A stretch of 7,730 nt of DNA from RGIG7213 sp045545665. Its GTDB lineage: Bacteria; Bacillota; Clostridia; Oscillospirales; CAG-272. The position numbers and the translations under genes were made by a program. Positions 1 to 6,786 of this stretch are shown piece by piece. Under the pieces are notes generated by a model. That model was not told where the DNA came from. It saw only the letters and a program-made list of their open reading frames with translations, and made no database searches. Each line of letters begins with the position of its first letter. Within the stretch, counting starts at the first letter, position 1. Where the stretch lies: contig JAZQBL010000032.1 in NCBI GenBank assembly GCA_045545665.1, positions 1-7,730 on the forward strand, given 5' to 3'.

Positions 1-68
1 TATGCCTCAACTGCTGTAAATTTAAATTCTATACTATATACTTTGTTCTTGTGCGATCTTCTCGGCAT
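1..68 (-). CDS. N-terminal fragment of an IS3-type OrfA transposase (HTH protein), cut by window edge
   Basis: Only about 22 codons are in the window. The reading is MPRRSHKNKVYSIEFKF followed by TAVEA. The pattern of basic residues followed by Y-S-x-E-F-K-x-x-A-V is the usual opening of IS3/IS150-type OrfA proteins, whose helix-turn-helix binds the element's ends and whose product is normally joined to OrfB by a programmed frameshift. The ATG at 66-68 has an AGGGGA ribosome binding site about 8 nt upstream. That site lies inside the inner arm of the hairpin at 73-137. Its position just inside the putative IS end supports the call. Downstream domains cannot be checked, so completeness is unknown. 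Confidence 0.5.
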   Translation of the reverse strand, partial: MPRRSHKNKVYSIEFKFTAVEA

Positions 69-72
69 AAAA

Positions 73-137
73 ATAATCCCCTTAGTGTAGTCTTGAAAAC
101 TTTTTGTTTTTTCAAGTGCCTACTCTAAGGGGATTAT
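73..137 (-). repeat. Long imperfect inverted repeat between IS end and orfA; covers the orfA ribosome binding site
   Basis: The outer arms 73-85 (ATAATCCCCTTAG) and 125-137 are perfect 13-nt complements. After a T/T mismatch, 87-90 pairs with 120-123, and 92-99 (CTTGAAAA) pairs with 109-116, leaving a loop of about 9 nt. This makes a hairpin of about 25 bp in any RNA crossing the segment. On the minus strand the inner arm contains the AGGGGA ribosome binding site of the orfA-like start, so RNA entering from outside the element would mask it. It is not a canonical terminator because no clean U-run follows. Confidence 0.75.
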
Positions 138-141
138 ATCA

Positions 142-315
142 TTCTTCATGAAATAAGCCTTTTTTTGTTTTACAGACCGTCGGATATCTCAAATTTCCCT
201 ATAATTGCCATTAATTATAGAAGCGGCAAATGCATCCCTATACGTTGATACGGGTCGCCGAGGGCGCCGACCCCTACGATTATCTGTCAAGTGATATGCC
301 GATCCATAGAAAATA
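142..315. other. Intergenic spacer between IS end and operon terminator
   Basis: No credible coding frame is present. The spacer holds a small AT-rich hairpin (199-206 CTATAATT paired with 213-220 AATTATAG) and a GC-rich palindrome listed separately. It separates the 3' end of the minus-strand operon from the insertion sequence. Confidence 0.6.
252..273. repeat. GC-rich REP-like intergenic palindrome
   Basis: The sequence reads GGGTCG, then CCGAGGGCGC, then CGACCC. GGGTCG/CGACCC form perfect outer arms, and GCC/GGC can pair inside in an alternative register. It is followed by CCTACG and stands out sharply from the AT-rich surroundings. Short palindromes of this style next to a CCTAC word occur as dispersed intergenic repeats in many clostridial genomes; that comparison is from memory. 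Only one copy is in the window, so its repeat status is inferred. Confidence 0.45.
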
Positions 316-346
316 TAATATCCGTTCTGCAGAAGAACGGATATTA
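316..346 (-). terminator. Rho-independent terminator of the rnf-parA operon
   Basis: A perfect 13-bp stem (316-328 with 334-346) closes a 5-nt loop. In the minus direction it is followed by an AT-rich tract with a TTTT run. It begins 16 nt after the parA stop codon, and it would also protect the insertion sequence to the left from read-through. Confidence 0.85.
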
Positions 347-362
347 TTGGATCTCTTTTATC

Positions 363-1124
363 TTATATTCTGAATACGAGTTCTTTTGCGACTTCGTTAT
401 ACGCTTCGCTTGATTTTGAGCGTTTATCGTAATACTGTATCGGTTCGCCGTAGCTGGGTGCTTCCGAGAGTCTTACGCTTCTCGGTATCATCGTTTTGAA
501 GAGCTTATCCGAATAGTATTTTTTAAGCTCGTGCAAAACCTCTGCCGACAGATTGAGTCTGCCGTTGTACATCGTTATAAGTATACCTGCAAGATCGAGG
601 GAGGGATTAAAGCGTTTTTTTACCTCTCTTATCGTTATCATAAGCTGTGTGAGTCCTTCAAGGGAGAAATATTCGCACAGCATCGGCACGACGACTCCGT
701 TTGACGCCACGAGCGCGTTAAGCGTCAGAAGTCCGAGTGACGGCGGACAATCGACTATTATGTAATCGTACTCGTCCTTTACCTTATCCATAGCGCTTTT
801 GAATCTTCCCTCACGGTTTGAGGTATCGACAAGCTCAAATTCAGCCCCCGCCAGCGTTATGTTTGACGGCAGTATATCGAGGTTTTCGAATTTCGTTTTT
901 ACTATTGCGCTTTTCGTATCGCTTCTTGAAATGAGTATATCGTACGATGACGTTTTTATTTGTTTTTTATTGATACCGACACCGCTTGTCGTATTTCCCT
1001 GCGGGTCGAGATCGACTATCAGCGTTTTTTTGCCGAGCAAGCCGAGTGCCGCGGCTATATTTATTGCCGAGGTCGATTTGCCGACACCGCCTTTTTGATT
1101 TGCAAAAGCAATTATTTTTCCCAT
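363..1124 (-). CDS. parA: ParA/Soj-family chromosome-partitioning ATPase
   Basis: The 253-residue protein has the length of B. subtilis Soj and no N-terminal HTH extension, so it is the chromosomal or orphan type. The deviant Walker A motif is KGGVGKST at residues 11-18, with the signature lysine K11. DLDPQGN at 38-44 is the A' motif, and IIVDCPPSLG at 122-131 is Walker B. The block IPRSVRLSEAPSYGEPI at 213-229 is typical of Soj. Such proteins dimerise on ATP, bind DNA non-specifically and drive cargo or origin movement with a ParB-type partner. The ATG lies inside the end of rnfB (13-nt overlap) with an AGGT-like ribosome binding site, so translation is probably coupled to rnfB. No parB follows; the operon ends in a terminator. 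Because the partner is missing, its cargo is unknown: it may be the true Soj or an orphan ParA with another role. Confidence 0.93.
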   Translation of the reverse strand: MGKIIAFANQKGGVGKSTSAINIAAALGLLGKKTLIVDLDPQGNTTSGVGINKKQIKTSSYDILISRSDTKSAIVKTKFENLDILPSNITLAGAEFELVDTSNREGRFKSAMDKVKDEYDYIIVDCPPSLGLLTLNALVASNGVVVPMLCEYFSLEGLTQLMITIREVKKRFNPSLDLAGILITMYNGRLNLSAEVLHELKKYYSDKLFKTMIPRSVRLSEAPSYGEPIQYYDKRSKSSEAYNEVAKELVFRI

Positions 1125-1915
1125 GTCGTCTTACCTGCTTTGATTATCTTTTTCGGGCATTTTTCAGCGCATTTACCGCATCCGGTACATTTACTGTAGT
1201 CTATTTTTGCCACGTTATCCGTTACCGTTATTGCCCCCGACTCGCACGCTTTTTCGCAAAGCTTACAGCCTATACAGCCTGCCTGGCAGTACGTTTTTAC
1301 CAAAGCGCCCTTATCGACTGACGAACAGCCTACCCAATATTCCGAGTCAAACGGAACGAGCTTTATTATATGTTTCGGGCAAACCGATGCACACACACCG
1401 CATCCCGTACATTTTTCGTAATCGACGACGGCGACGTTGTCGACGACCTTTATCGCCCCGAACTTACAGTGCTTTACGCACGAGCCGAGACCGACGCAGC
1501 CGTTCGGACACACACGGTCTCCGCAGCCGAGGCGTACCACCGCATTACAGTCAGCCTCGCCCTCATAGATATATTTTTTAGCAGACTTTCCGGTCGTACC
1601 CGAGCACATTATCTGCGCCCTCATTCTTACGGGTGCTTCAGCTTCAACACCCATTATTTCAGCTATTTTCTTTGCCGCTTCCTCTCCGCCGACGGGGCAG
1701 GCGTTCGCCTTTGCTTCCCCTTTTACTATCTTATCGGCAAGATCTCCGCAACCCGAAAATCCGCATCCGCCGCAGTTTGCACCGGGCAGACATTCTTTTA
1801 TTTTTTCAATTCTTTCGTCTTCCTTGACGAAAAACACTCTGGAGGCTACGGCAAGAAGCGCGCCGAACACAGCACCGAGTGCTGTAAAACACAGTACAGC
1901 GTATAAAATATCCAT
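1112..1915 (-). CDS. rnfB: Rnf complex subunit B, multi-[4Fe-4S] electron-entry subunit
   Basis: The 267-residue protein has one N-terminal membrane helix (about 4-28) and a large cysteine-rich cytoplasmic part. Residues 42-73 (CLPGANCGGCGFSGC, later ACPVGG) form the PF04060-type [4Fe-4S] motif of Rnf/Rsx B subunits. C136/C140/C146/C150 with C169/C172/C175/C179 form one ferredoxin-like pair of clusters, and C214/C217/C220/C224 with C243/C246/C249/C253 form a second, giving about five clusters by motif count. RnfB is thought to take electrons from reduced ferredoxin and pass them to the membrane subunits. The ATG at 1913-1915 has an AAGGAGG site that overlaps the rnfA stop codon, with a 9-bp gap between the genes. 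The 3' end overlaps the parA start. Acetobacterium-type RnfB proteins are longer, so this is a compact version. Confidence 0.96.
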   Translation of the reverse strand: MDILYAVLCFTALGAVFGALLAVASRVFFVKEDERIEKIKECLPGANCGGCGFSGCGDLADKIVKGEAKANACPVGGEEAAKKIAEIMGVEAEAPVRMRAQIMCSGTTGKSAKKYIYEGEADCNAVVRLGCGDRVCPNGCVGLGSCVKHCKFGAIKVVDNVAVVDYEKCTGCGVCASVCPKHIIKLVPFDSEYWVGCSSVDKGALVKTYCQAGCIGCKLCEKACESGAITVTDNVAKIDYSKCTGCGKCAEKCPKKIIKAGKTTWEK

Positions 1916-1924
1916 ATATCCTCC

Positions 1925-2506
1925 TTAGCTGAAGCTTATACCCGAAAATCCCGAAAATACCATTGCTATAAGTCCTGCCGTGACGAGTGCTATCGGCATA
2001 CCTTGAAACGATTTCGGAACGTCGCTGTATTTAAGCTTTTCACGTACTCCCGCAAATATAAGCACCGCCACCATAAATCCGAGTGCGGCGGAAAATCCGA
2101 ACACGACGGACTGAATAAACGTATATCCGTTTGAAATATTAAGCAGTGCCGCACCGAGGACCGCGCAGTTCGTCGTTATAAGCGGCAGGAATATTCCGAG
2201 GGATGAATACAAAGCGGGTACGTATTTTTTCAAAAACATTTCAATAAACTGAACGAGCGATGCGATAATAAGGATAAACGCTATCGTTTGCAGATATTCG
2301 ATATCCAGCGGTACGAGGATGAAGTGGTACACCACCCAGGTAACGGCTGAAGAAAGCGTCATAACGAATATGACGGCAAAGCTCATTCCCACGGCTTTAT
2401 CCGCTTTATCGGATACTCCGAGGAAGGGGCAGATGCCCATAAACTTTATAAATATAAAGTTTTCGGTGAGAATGGCGGCAAGCATTATCATAAGTATTTC
2501 AGCCAT
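1925..2506 (-). CDS. rnfA: Rnf complex subunit A, integral membrane subunit
   Basis: The 193-residue protein is hydrophobic, with about six membrane helices. It is one of the paired homologous subunits RnfA/RnfE, which insert in inverted orientation. The family cysteines are present: C26 in GICPFLG and C114 in TNCAVLG. In Rnf/Nqr structures these, with the equivalent pair in RnfE, hold an iron-sulfur cluster in the middle of the membrane that carries electrons across it. Other family words are ILTENF near the N-terminus and GIFLPLI before C114. The ATG overlaps the rnfE end by 8 nt (ATGGCTGA) and has a GGGAGG ribosome binding site about 9 nt upstream. Length and motifs are normal. Confidence 0.96.
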   Translation of the reverse strand: MAEILMIMLAAILTENFIFIKFMGICPFLGVSDKADKAVGMSFAVIFVMTLSSAVTWVVYHFILVPLDIEYLQTIAFILIIASLVQFIEMFLKKYVPALYSSLGIFLPLITTNCAVLGAALLNISNGYTFIQSVVFGFSAALGFMVAVLIFAGVREKLKYSDVPKSFQGMPIALVTAGLIAMVFSGFSGISFS

Positions 2507-3167
2507 TGATAACTACCTCCCCGTCATTTTTCTGTGTTTTTCTTTCTTTTTCCTTCTTTTTGCTGTCGGCTGTGTTTCTTATCTTCTGCACAAGCGCCAT
2601 TATCATACCGAGAGTAAGAAACGCACCCGGTGCCATTATGAATATCGTTGCGTGAAGTGCCTCGGGAAGTATCACGAAGCCGAATACAGAGCCTGCGCCG
2701 AGCAGCTCTCTTACGCATCCGACAATGAAAAGTGCGCCCGTGAAGCCGATGCCCGTTGCAACACCGTCAATAAACGAATCGAACACGGTGTTTTTCGATG
2801 CGTACGCTTCCGCCCTTGCAAGAATGATACAGTTTACGACGATAAGCGGTATAAATATACCGAGCGAGTCGTAAAGATCAACGAGGTACGCCTTCATCAG
2901 AAGCTCGATAGCCGTTACGGCACCCGATATTATGACGATATACGAGGCAATACGCACCTGGTTCGGTATTATTTTTCTCAAAAGAGAGATTATGACGTTT
3001 GAAAGTATCAGCACCGCCGTTGCCGCAAGTCCCATACCGAGGGCGTTTTTCGCACTCGTCGTCGTGGCAAGCGTCGGACACATACCGAGCACCTGTATAA
3101 ACGTCGGGTTGTTCAGAATAGCGGCTTCCTTGAACTGCTTTGCTATTTTGTTGAGTTTCGTATTCAT
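2499..3167 (-). CDS. rnfE: Rnf complex subunit E, integral membrane subunit
   Basis: The 222-residue protein has about six membrane helices and is homologous to RnfA. Hallmarks are C30 in GMCPTLA, C113 in VNCIILARAEAYAS, and NNPTFIQVLGMCP near the N-terminus. With RnfA it supplies the cysteines for the intramembrane iron-sulfur cluster. The C-terminus ends in a charged, Lys/Glu-rich tail (about 199-222, with KKKEKERK) beyond the last helix. The tail looks poorly conserved and should face the cytoplasm by the positive-inside rule. The start overlaps the rnfG stop as ATGA, with GGAGGT 8 nt upstream, so translational coupling is likely. The neighbours confirm the assignment over NqrD/RsxE homologues. 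Confidence 0.96.
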   Translation of the reverse strand: MNTKLNKIAKQFKEAAILNNPTFIQVLGMCPTLATTTSAKNALGMGLAATAVLILSNVIISLLRKIIPNQVRIASYIVIISGAVTAIELLMKAYLVDLYDSLGIFIPLIVVNCIILARAEAYASKNTVFDSFIDGVATGIGFTGALFIVGCVRELLGAGSVFGFVILPEALHATIFIMAPGAFLTLGMIMALVQKIRNTADSKKKEKERKTQKNDGEVVING

Positions 3168-3715
3168 TCAGCCGCACCTCCTTCGTTTATGATGCTGTTC
3201 ACGGCTTCAAGGCAGGCATCAACGCCCGACTGAACGCCGTTGCTTGATATGGTGGCACCGGAAATAACGTCGGCTTTTTCACCGAGTGAAATACCCGAAA
3301 ATCCGTCCGTGTACTCCTTTTTCGTGATATTCTGACCGAGTCCGGGAGTCTCGCCCGAAGCGCTTACGATAACTACCGATATGACCTTACCGCCGTTATC
3401 TATGCCGACCATCATATTTATTCCGTCAGCTCCGTAGCCCTTTGCCGTAACGTCGGCGGCGTACGATACGGAATCGTTCGTTTTTACTTCGTAGATCGCA
3501 TTTATTTTTTCGTCAAACGTACCGTCTACGATCTTTTTTTCGGTATATCCCGGAAATATCTCGCTTATTGCTTTTTCCGTTTTAAGCTCGTCGTTCTGTG
3601 CTATTTTTTCTTTTGTAAGAGAATAAACGCCCGACACGAGCAGGGCAATTGCCGTGCATATGCAAGTCAGCACAAGCACCGTTTTTACACTTGAAGGCTT
3701 CTTTATATCGTTCAT
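3164..3715 (-). CDS. rnfG: Rnf complex subunit G, covalent-FMN subunit
   Basis: The 183-residue protein has one N-terminal membrane helix (about 13-33) followed by an extracytoplasmic FMN-binding domain. The flavinylation motif is D149-V-I-S-G-A-T155, matching the ApbE target consensus Dgx(s/t)gAT; FMN should be attached by a phosphoester to Thr155. GETPGLGQ at 121-128 is also a family signature. In the complex this domain passes electrons on the outer face between the membrane Fe-S centre and the flavin of RnfD. ApbE, the flavin transferase needed for maturation, is not in this window. The start overlaps the rnfD stop as ATGA and has an AAAGGAGG ribosome binding site 7 nt upstream. Confidence 0.96.
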   Translation of the reverse strand: MNDIKKPSSVKTVLVLTCICTAIALLVSGVYSLTKEKIAQNDELKTEKAISEIFPGYTEKKIVDGTFDEKINAIYEVKTNDSVSYAADVTAKGYGADGINMMVGIDNGGKVISVVIVSASGETPGLGQNITKKEYTDGFSGISLGEKADVISGATISSNGVQSGVDACLEAVNSIINEGGAAE

Positions 3716-4755
3716 TTTGTGCCTCCTTTTGCGTTTTTCTTCTCTCTTATCTTGCCGAAGGGTCTCGGACGCGTGTATTTGTCGATATACCAGACAAGAA
3801 GGTTCATTATGAGAATGGCGAACGAAACGCCTTCGTTAAATCCTGCAAAAAATCTTATAAACACCGTTATCGCACCGCATCCGACACCGAAAATTATACG
3901 TCCGACGGGGCTTACGGGTGACGTTGCGTAGTCTGTCGCCATATATATAGCGCCCAAGAAGAGGCCGCCTGAGAATATCGAATACATCATAAAGGAGACC
4001 GCATCGACGGAGTCGGGTGAAAAAAGGTACGTAAGAGTTGCAACAGTACCGATAAACGCCGCCGGAATGTGCCACGTTATGACCTTACGGGCTACGAGCA
4101 AAATGCCGCCGCAGAGGAGCAAAAGGCACGATATCTCACCGATACAGCCGCCCTTCTGACCGATAAACGCCTGAATTATATCGACGCCGACGGTACTGAG
4201 ATCCTCCTGCTTGAGAGCTGAAAGAGGCGTTGCCGAAGCGACGACGTCATTACTTCCTCCGATAATGGGAAGCCAGACGGGGGCAGTATACGTTGACATC
4301 GGCTTTGACCAGGCGATGAACAAAAATACTCTTGCGGCAAGTGCGGGATTCAAAAAGTTTTTGCCGATACCGCCGAAAAGCTGTTTTACGACGACGATGG
4401 CAAACACACCGCCTATGATAACGAGATAGTACGGTATCATAGGGGGCAGGTTGAATGCAAGTATAATACCGGTTACGGCTGCTGACATATCACCGACGGT
4501 TATCGGTTTTTTCATCAGCTTTTCATAAAGAAATTCCGACAAAACGCACGTTATGACGCTTATAAGCACCGTTATGAGCGAACGGAAGCCGTATATATAT
4601 ATTCCCCAGATCAAAGAAGGGAGGAGTGCGATTATAACCGTCAGCATTATAGATTGAGTCGAGGACGACGACCTTATGTGAGGCGATGCTGACACAGTCA
4701 GATATTCGGGGGGCGATATCTTCTGCTTTTTTTCCGTATCATTCTGAAAAACCAT
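3712..4755 (-). CDS. rnfD: Rnf complex subunit D, membrane flavin subunit
   Basis: The 347-residue membrane protein belongs to the NqrB/RnfD family, with many hydrophobic helices from about residue 35 to 325. D170-V-V-A-S-A-T176, followed by PL, is the covalent FMN site; Thr176 should carry FMN. GGIGKNFLNPALAARVF (about 128-144) and MATDYATSPVSP (272-283) are conserved family blocks. The subunit forms much of the ion-translocating channel. The start chosen is ATG at 4753-4755 (MVFQND), with GGGAG about 7-8 nt upstream and 14 bp after the rnfC stop. A longer in-frame start at 4860 would run 35 residues back through the rnfC coding region and adds only a basic, non-family sequence. The 3' end overlaps rnfG by 4 nt. 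Confidence 0.95.
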   Translation of the reverse strand: MVFQNDTEKKQKISPPEYLTVSASPHIRSSSSTQSIMLTVIIALLPSLIWGIYIYGFRSLITVLISVITCVLSEFLYEKLMKKPITVGDMSAAVTGIILAFNLPPMIPYYLVIIGGVFAIVVVKQLFGGIGKNFLNPALAARVFLFIAWSKPMSTYTAPVWLPIIGGSNDVVASATPLSALKQEDLSTVGVDIIQAFIGQKGGCIGEISCLLLLCGGILLVARKVITWHIPAAFIGTVATLTYLFSPDSVDAVSFMMYSIFSGGLFLGAIYMATDYATSPVSPVGRIIFGVGCGAITVFIRFFAGFNEGVSFAILIMNLLVWYIDKYTRPRPFGKIREKKNAKGGTK

Positions 4756-4769
4756 TATGCTCTCCCTTC

Positions 4770-6086
4770 TTATTTCATCGCTCTTACGCGGACTTTTGCA
4801 CTGCGTATCAGCTGAACTATCGGAACGCCGCCGGGGCATCCGTAAGTACAGCTTCCGCATTCGACACAGCTCATTACGTCGAAATTTTTACATTCTTCAA
4901 AATCATCGTATCTTGTGAACATCGCAAGATAATTGGGGTAAAGGTGCATAGGACATACCGAAACGCACTTTCCGCAGTGTATGCAAACACCGTCGGATGA
5001 ATAGGGCGCGGCATCATCGGCGGATAAAACAAGTACAGCCGACGTACCTTTCGTAACGCTTCCGTTTATATCCCACTGCGCGGCACCCATCATAGGACCG
5101 CCGTTTATGATCTTTTTGGGCACTTTTCTGAGTCCGCCGCAGAAGTCGATAAGATCGGAATACGACGCGCCTATCGGGGCTATTACGTTTTTCGGTCTTG
5201 CAACGCAGTCACCGTCAACTGTCACTATTCTTTCGATAAGCGGCATACCTTCGGTGAGAGCACGGTAAACGCTGTAGCACGTTTCCGCGTTGAAAACGAT
5301 ACATCCGACGTCTGAGGGAAGCTTTCCTGCAGGTATTTCGACCTGCTTCAGGGCGTATATGAGCTGACGCTCGTCACCCTGCGGATACTTCGTTTTCATT
5401 ATTTTTATGTTGAACATGGAAGGATCTTTGTCCTTTATTTCTTCTTCCATAACGCAGACAGCGTCCATTTTGTTGTCTTCAATGGCAATATCACAGCTGC
5501 GAAGTCCGAGGGCTTTCATGAGTATGACGGCACCGCCTATTATTCCTTTGGGATTTTCAAGCATAAGACGGTGGTTTGCACAGATGTACGGCTCACATTC
5601 ACAGCAGTTTATTATCATGGTGTGGATCTTGCCTGCAGCCGAGCTTATTTTTGCATAGGTCGGGAAAGTCGCACCGCCCATGCCCGATATACCTGCTTTT
5701 CTGACAGCTTCGACTATTTCTTCCGTCGTAAGCTCCTTTATCGTCTTCGTTATCGGTACGATGTCGGGGCATAGCGTGTCAAGAAAGTCGTTTTCTATAA
5801 CTATATTCTCGATCAGTCTGTCGTCGGGAGTTCTTTTTGATACTATCTGCTTTACGACTCCCGATATGCTTGAGTGCACGGGAACACCCAAAGCACCGTC
5901 AACGTCGCCTATTATCTGACCTTTCGTTACGGTATCCCCGGGCTTTACGAGCGCGCGGCACGGTGCGCCGATGTGCTGTGAAAGCGGTATGCTGACAGTC
6001 TGCACGGGATCCATACGCGATATTTTAAGATGTCGTGTATTTTTATTTTCTTTCGGATGTATGCCTCCGATAAAGGTAAAAGCCAT
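4770..6086 (-). CDS. rnfC: Rnf complex subunit C, NAD(H)-binding peripheral subunit
   Basis: The 438-residue cytoplasmic protein has an RnfC N-terminal domain (about 1-115), a Complex I 51-kDa-like nucleotide-binding domain with the Gly-rich motif SGMGGATFP (134-142) and the family block CCECEPYICANHRLM (161-175), and an SLBB-type region. It ends in two [4Fe-4S] motifs: C368/C371/C374/C378 and C407/C410/C413/C417. It is the site of NAD+ reduction, or of NADH oxidation in reverse. It is the first gene of the operon. The ATG at 6084-6086 has only a weak ribosome binding site (AAAGG about 12 nt upstream), unlike the strong sites of the downstream genes. The promoter is about 40-65 nt upstream. 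The length is normal for clostridial RnfC. Confidence 0.96.
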   Translation of the reverse strand: MAFTFIGGIHPKENKNTRHLKISRMDPVQTVSIPLSQHIGAPCRALVKPGDTVTKGQIIGDVDGALGVPVHSSISGVVKQIVSKRTPDDRLIENIVIENDFLDTLCPDIVPITKTIKELTTEEIVEAVRKAGISGMGGATFPTYAKISSAAGKIHTMIINCCECEPYICANHRLMLENPKGIIGGAVILMKALGLRSCDIAIEDNKMDAVCVMEEEIKDKDPSMFNIKIMKTKYPQGDERQLIYALKQVEIPAGKLPSDVGCIVFNAETCYSVYRALTEGMPLIERIVTVDGDCVARPKNVIAPIGASYSDLIDFCGGLRKVPKKIINGGPMMGAAQWDINGSVTKGTSAVLVLSADDAAPYSSDGVCIHCGKCVSVCPMHLYPNYLAMFTRYDDFEECKNFDVMSCVECGSCTYGCPGGVPIVQLIRSAKVRVRAMK

Positions 6087-6123
6087 AAATTTACCGAGCC
6101 TTTCATATAATATACCAATTCTA

Positions 6124-6152
6124 ATTTTATCACCTAATAAAAAAAATTACAA
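6124..6152 (-). promoter_or_regulatory. Sigma-A-type promoter of the rnf operon
   Basis: On the minus strand TTGTAA (6147-6152) and TAAAAT (6124-6129) are separated by exactly 17 nt, mostly a T-rich spacer. They match the -35 and -10 consensus at 4/6 and 5/6. Transcription would start near 6117, leaving a leader of about 30 nt before rnfC. No operator palindrome is evident. Confidence 0.65.
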
Positions 6153-6244
6153 GACGATTTCTTTAAATGTTAAAAAAAATTAATATTGATGGGTATAATA
6201 CGGCGGTTTTCAAAATATCATAAAGCAGGCAAAATAAATTTATA

Positions 6245-6273
6245 TTGACAAATCGGACACTGAATGGTATAAT
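6245..6273 (+). promoter_or_regulatory. Perfect-consensus sigma-A promoter for the DUF1292 gene
   Basis: TTGACA at 6245-6250 and TATAAT at 6268-6273 lie exactly 17 nt apart, matching the vegetative sigma consensus at all 12 positions. The predicted start is near 6280, about 40 nt before the ATG at 6320. It faces away from the rnf promoter; about 90 bp separate the two -35 boxes. Confidence 0.92.
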
Positions 6274-6319
6274 AGCCGTGGAAAAGGTATAAAACCATTT
6301 ATGAAAGGATAACATAAAT

Positions 6320-6619
6320 ATGTCAGAAGAACTTTTTGAAAGCCAGGATATATTCACACTTACCGACGAGGACGGTGTTGAAACGGATTTTGAGGTAGTG
6401 GGCAGCTGCGAATACGAAGGCGGTATCTATTTTGCCGTTATTCCGCTCGACGGAGAAGAAGACGAAGACAAAATAGAGTACACGATACTTAAATCCGCAA
6501 AGGACGAAGACGGTGAGGATATTTTCGTAACGGTCGATGACGACGACGAATTTGACGCAGTGGCAGACATTTTCGAGGATGAACTGTTCTCCGAAGCTGA
6601 CTACGGCGCAGACGAATAA
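6320..6619 (+). CDS. DUF1292 (YrzB-like) small acidic protein
   Basis: The 99-residue protein is extremely rich in Asp and Glu, with no signal peptide or membrane helix. The layout F-T-L-x-D-E-D-G-x-E-x-x-F-E-V-V-G (about 12-28), then YFAVIPLDGEEDED (37-50) and an ILK...EDIFVTVDDDDEFDAVADIFED segment fits the DUF1292 family (B. subtilis YrzB, about 93 residues). The family function is unknown. In many Firmicutes it sits beside ruvX and the yrzL-type gene; here no such neighbour is seen and it stands alone behind a perfect promoter. The ATG follows AAAGGA at a spacing of about 10-11 nt. A three-codon frame (ATG AAA GGA TAA, 6301-6312) overlaps that ribosome binding site. Confidence 0.88.
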   Translation: MSEELFESQDIFTLTDEDGVETDFEVVGSCEYEGGIYFAVIPLDGEEDEDKIEYTILKSAKDEDGEDIFVTVDDDDEFDAVADIFEDELFSEADYGADE

Positions 6620-6649
6620 GATCCCGATTGCTTGAAACCGCTTTGACTT

Positions 6650-6716
6650 AAAACACATTTAAATTTCAAGGCGTGAACTGTTATCATACGGTTCAAGCTG
6701 AATGAGATTTCACGCC
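6650..6716 (+). repeat. Hairpin repeat element, copy A
   Basis: The element opens with AAAACACATTTAAATTTCAAGGCGT, whose 25 nt are identical in copy B at 6765. It then folds into an 8-bp stem, GGCGTGAA (6670-6677) with TTCACGCC (6709-6716), around a loop of about 31 nt containing AGCTGAATGAGAT. Strand is unproven; it is listed as plus because it lies downstream of the DUF1292 gene. No ORF is present. Confidence 0.8.
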
Positions 6717-6739
6717 AACTTACCATTGTACAGAAACAC

Positions 6740-6786
6740 TTTGGAAATTTAAATGGGTTTTTCTAAAACACATTTAAATTTCAAGG
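6740..6786. repeat. Large AT-rich inverted repeat between the two hairpin copies
   Basis: The left arm 6740-6761 (TTTGGAAATTTAAATGGGTTTT) pairs with 6765-6786, matching at 18 of 22 positions, around a 3-nt loop (TCT). The right arm is the 5' conserved block of hairpin copy B, so this stem competes with or precedes that hairpin. The left arm could equally pair with the same block of copy A. Confidence 0.7.

Larger units (their letters stand above)
1..141 (-). mobile_element. One end of an insertion sequence, probably IS3 family (rest outside window)
   Basis: Read on the minus strand, the segment starts at 141 with a TG tip followed by ATAATCCCC and, a few bases on, AGAGTAGGCACTTG. That layout (TG, a C-run, then a GTAGxCA-like word) resembles IS3-family terminal repeats. 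About 70 bp inside lies an ATG that opens an OrfA-like reading frame continuing off the left edge, which is the expected IS3 arrangement. The other end and the target duplication are outside the window, so neither the boundary nor the family can be proven. It may instead be a degenerate or truncated copy. Confidence 0.55.

Noticed and set aside
2319..3002. A 227-codon plus-strand open frame opposite rnfE/rnfA
   Set aside because: It is a shadow of two well-supported membrane protein genes and has a Cys/Tyr/Arg-rich composition unlike a real protein.
4756..4860. N-terminal extension of rnfD from an upstream ATG
   Set aside because: It would lie entirely in the rnfC coding region and spacer, is basic and not family-like, whereas the ATG at 4755 has a good ribosome binding site and normal RnfD length.
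6194..6199. TATAAT box as a second plus-strand promoter
   Set aside because: The hexamer 17 nt upstream is TAAAAA, and no correctly placed extended -10 TG is present.
6323..6658. A minus-strand open frame antisense to the DUF1292 gene
   Set aside because: The plus strand has a perfect promoter, a ribosome binding site and a family match; the antisense frame is a composition artefact of GAx-rich codons.
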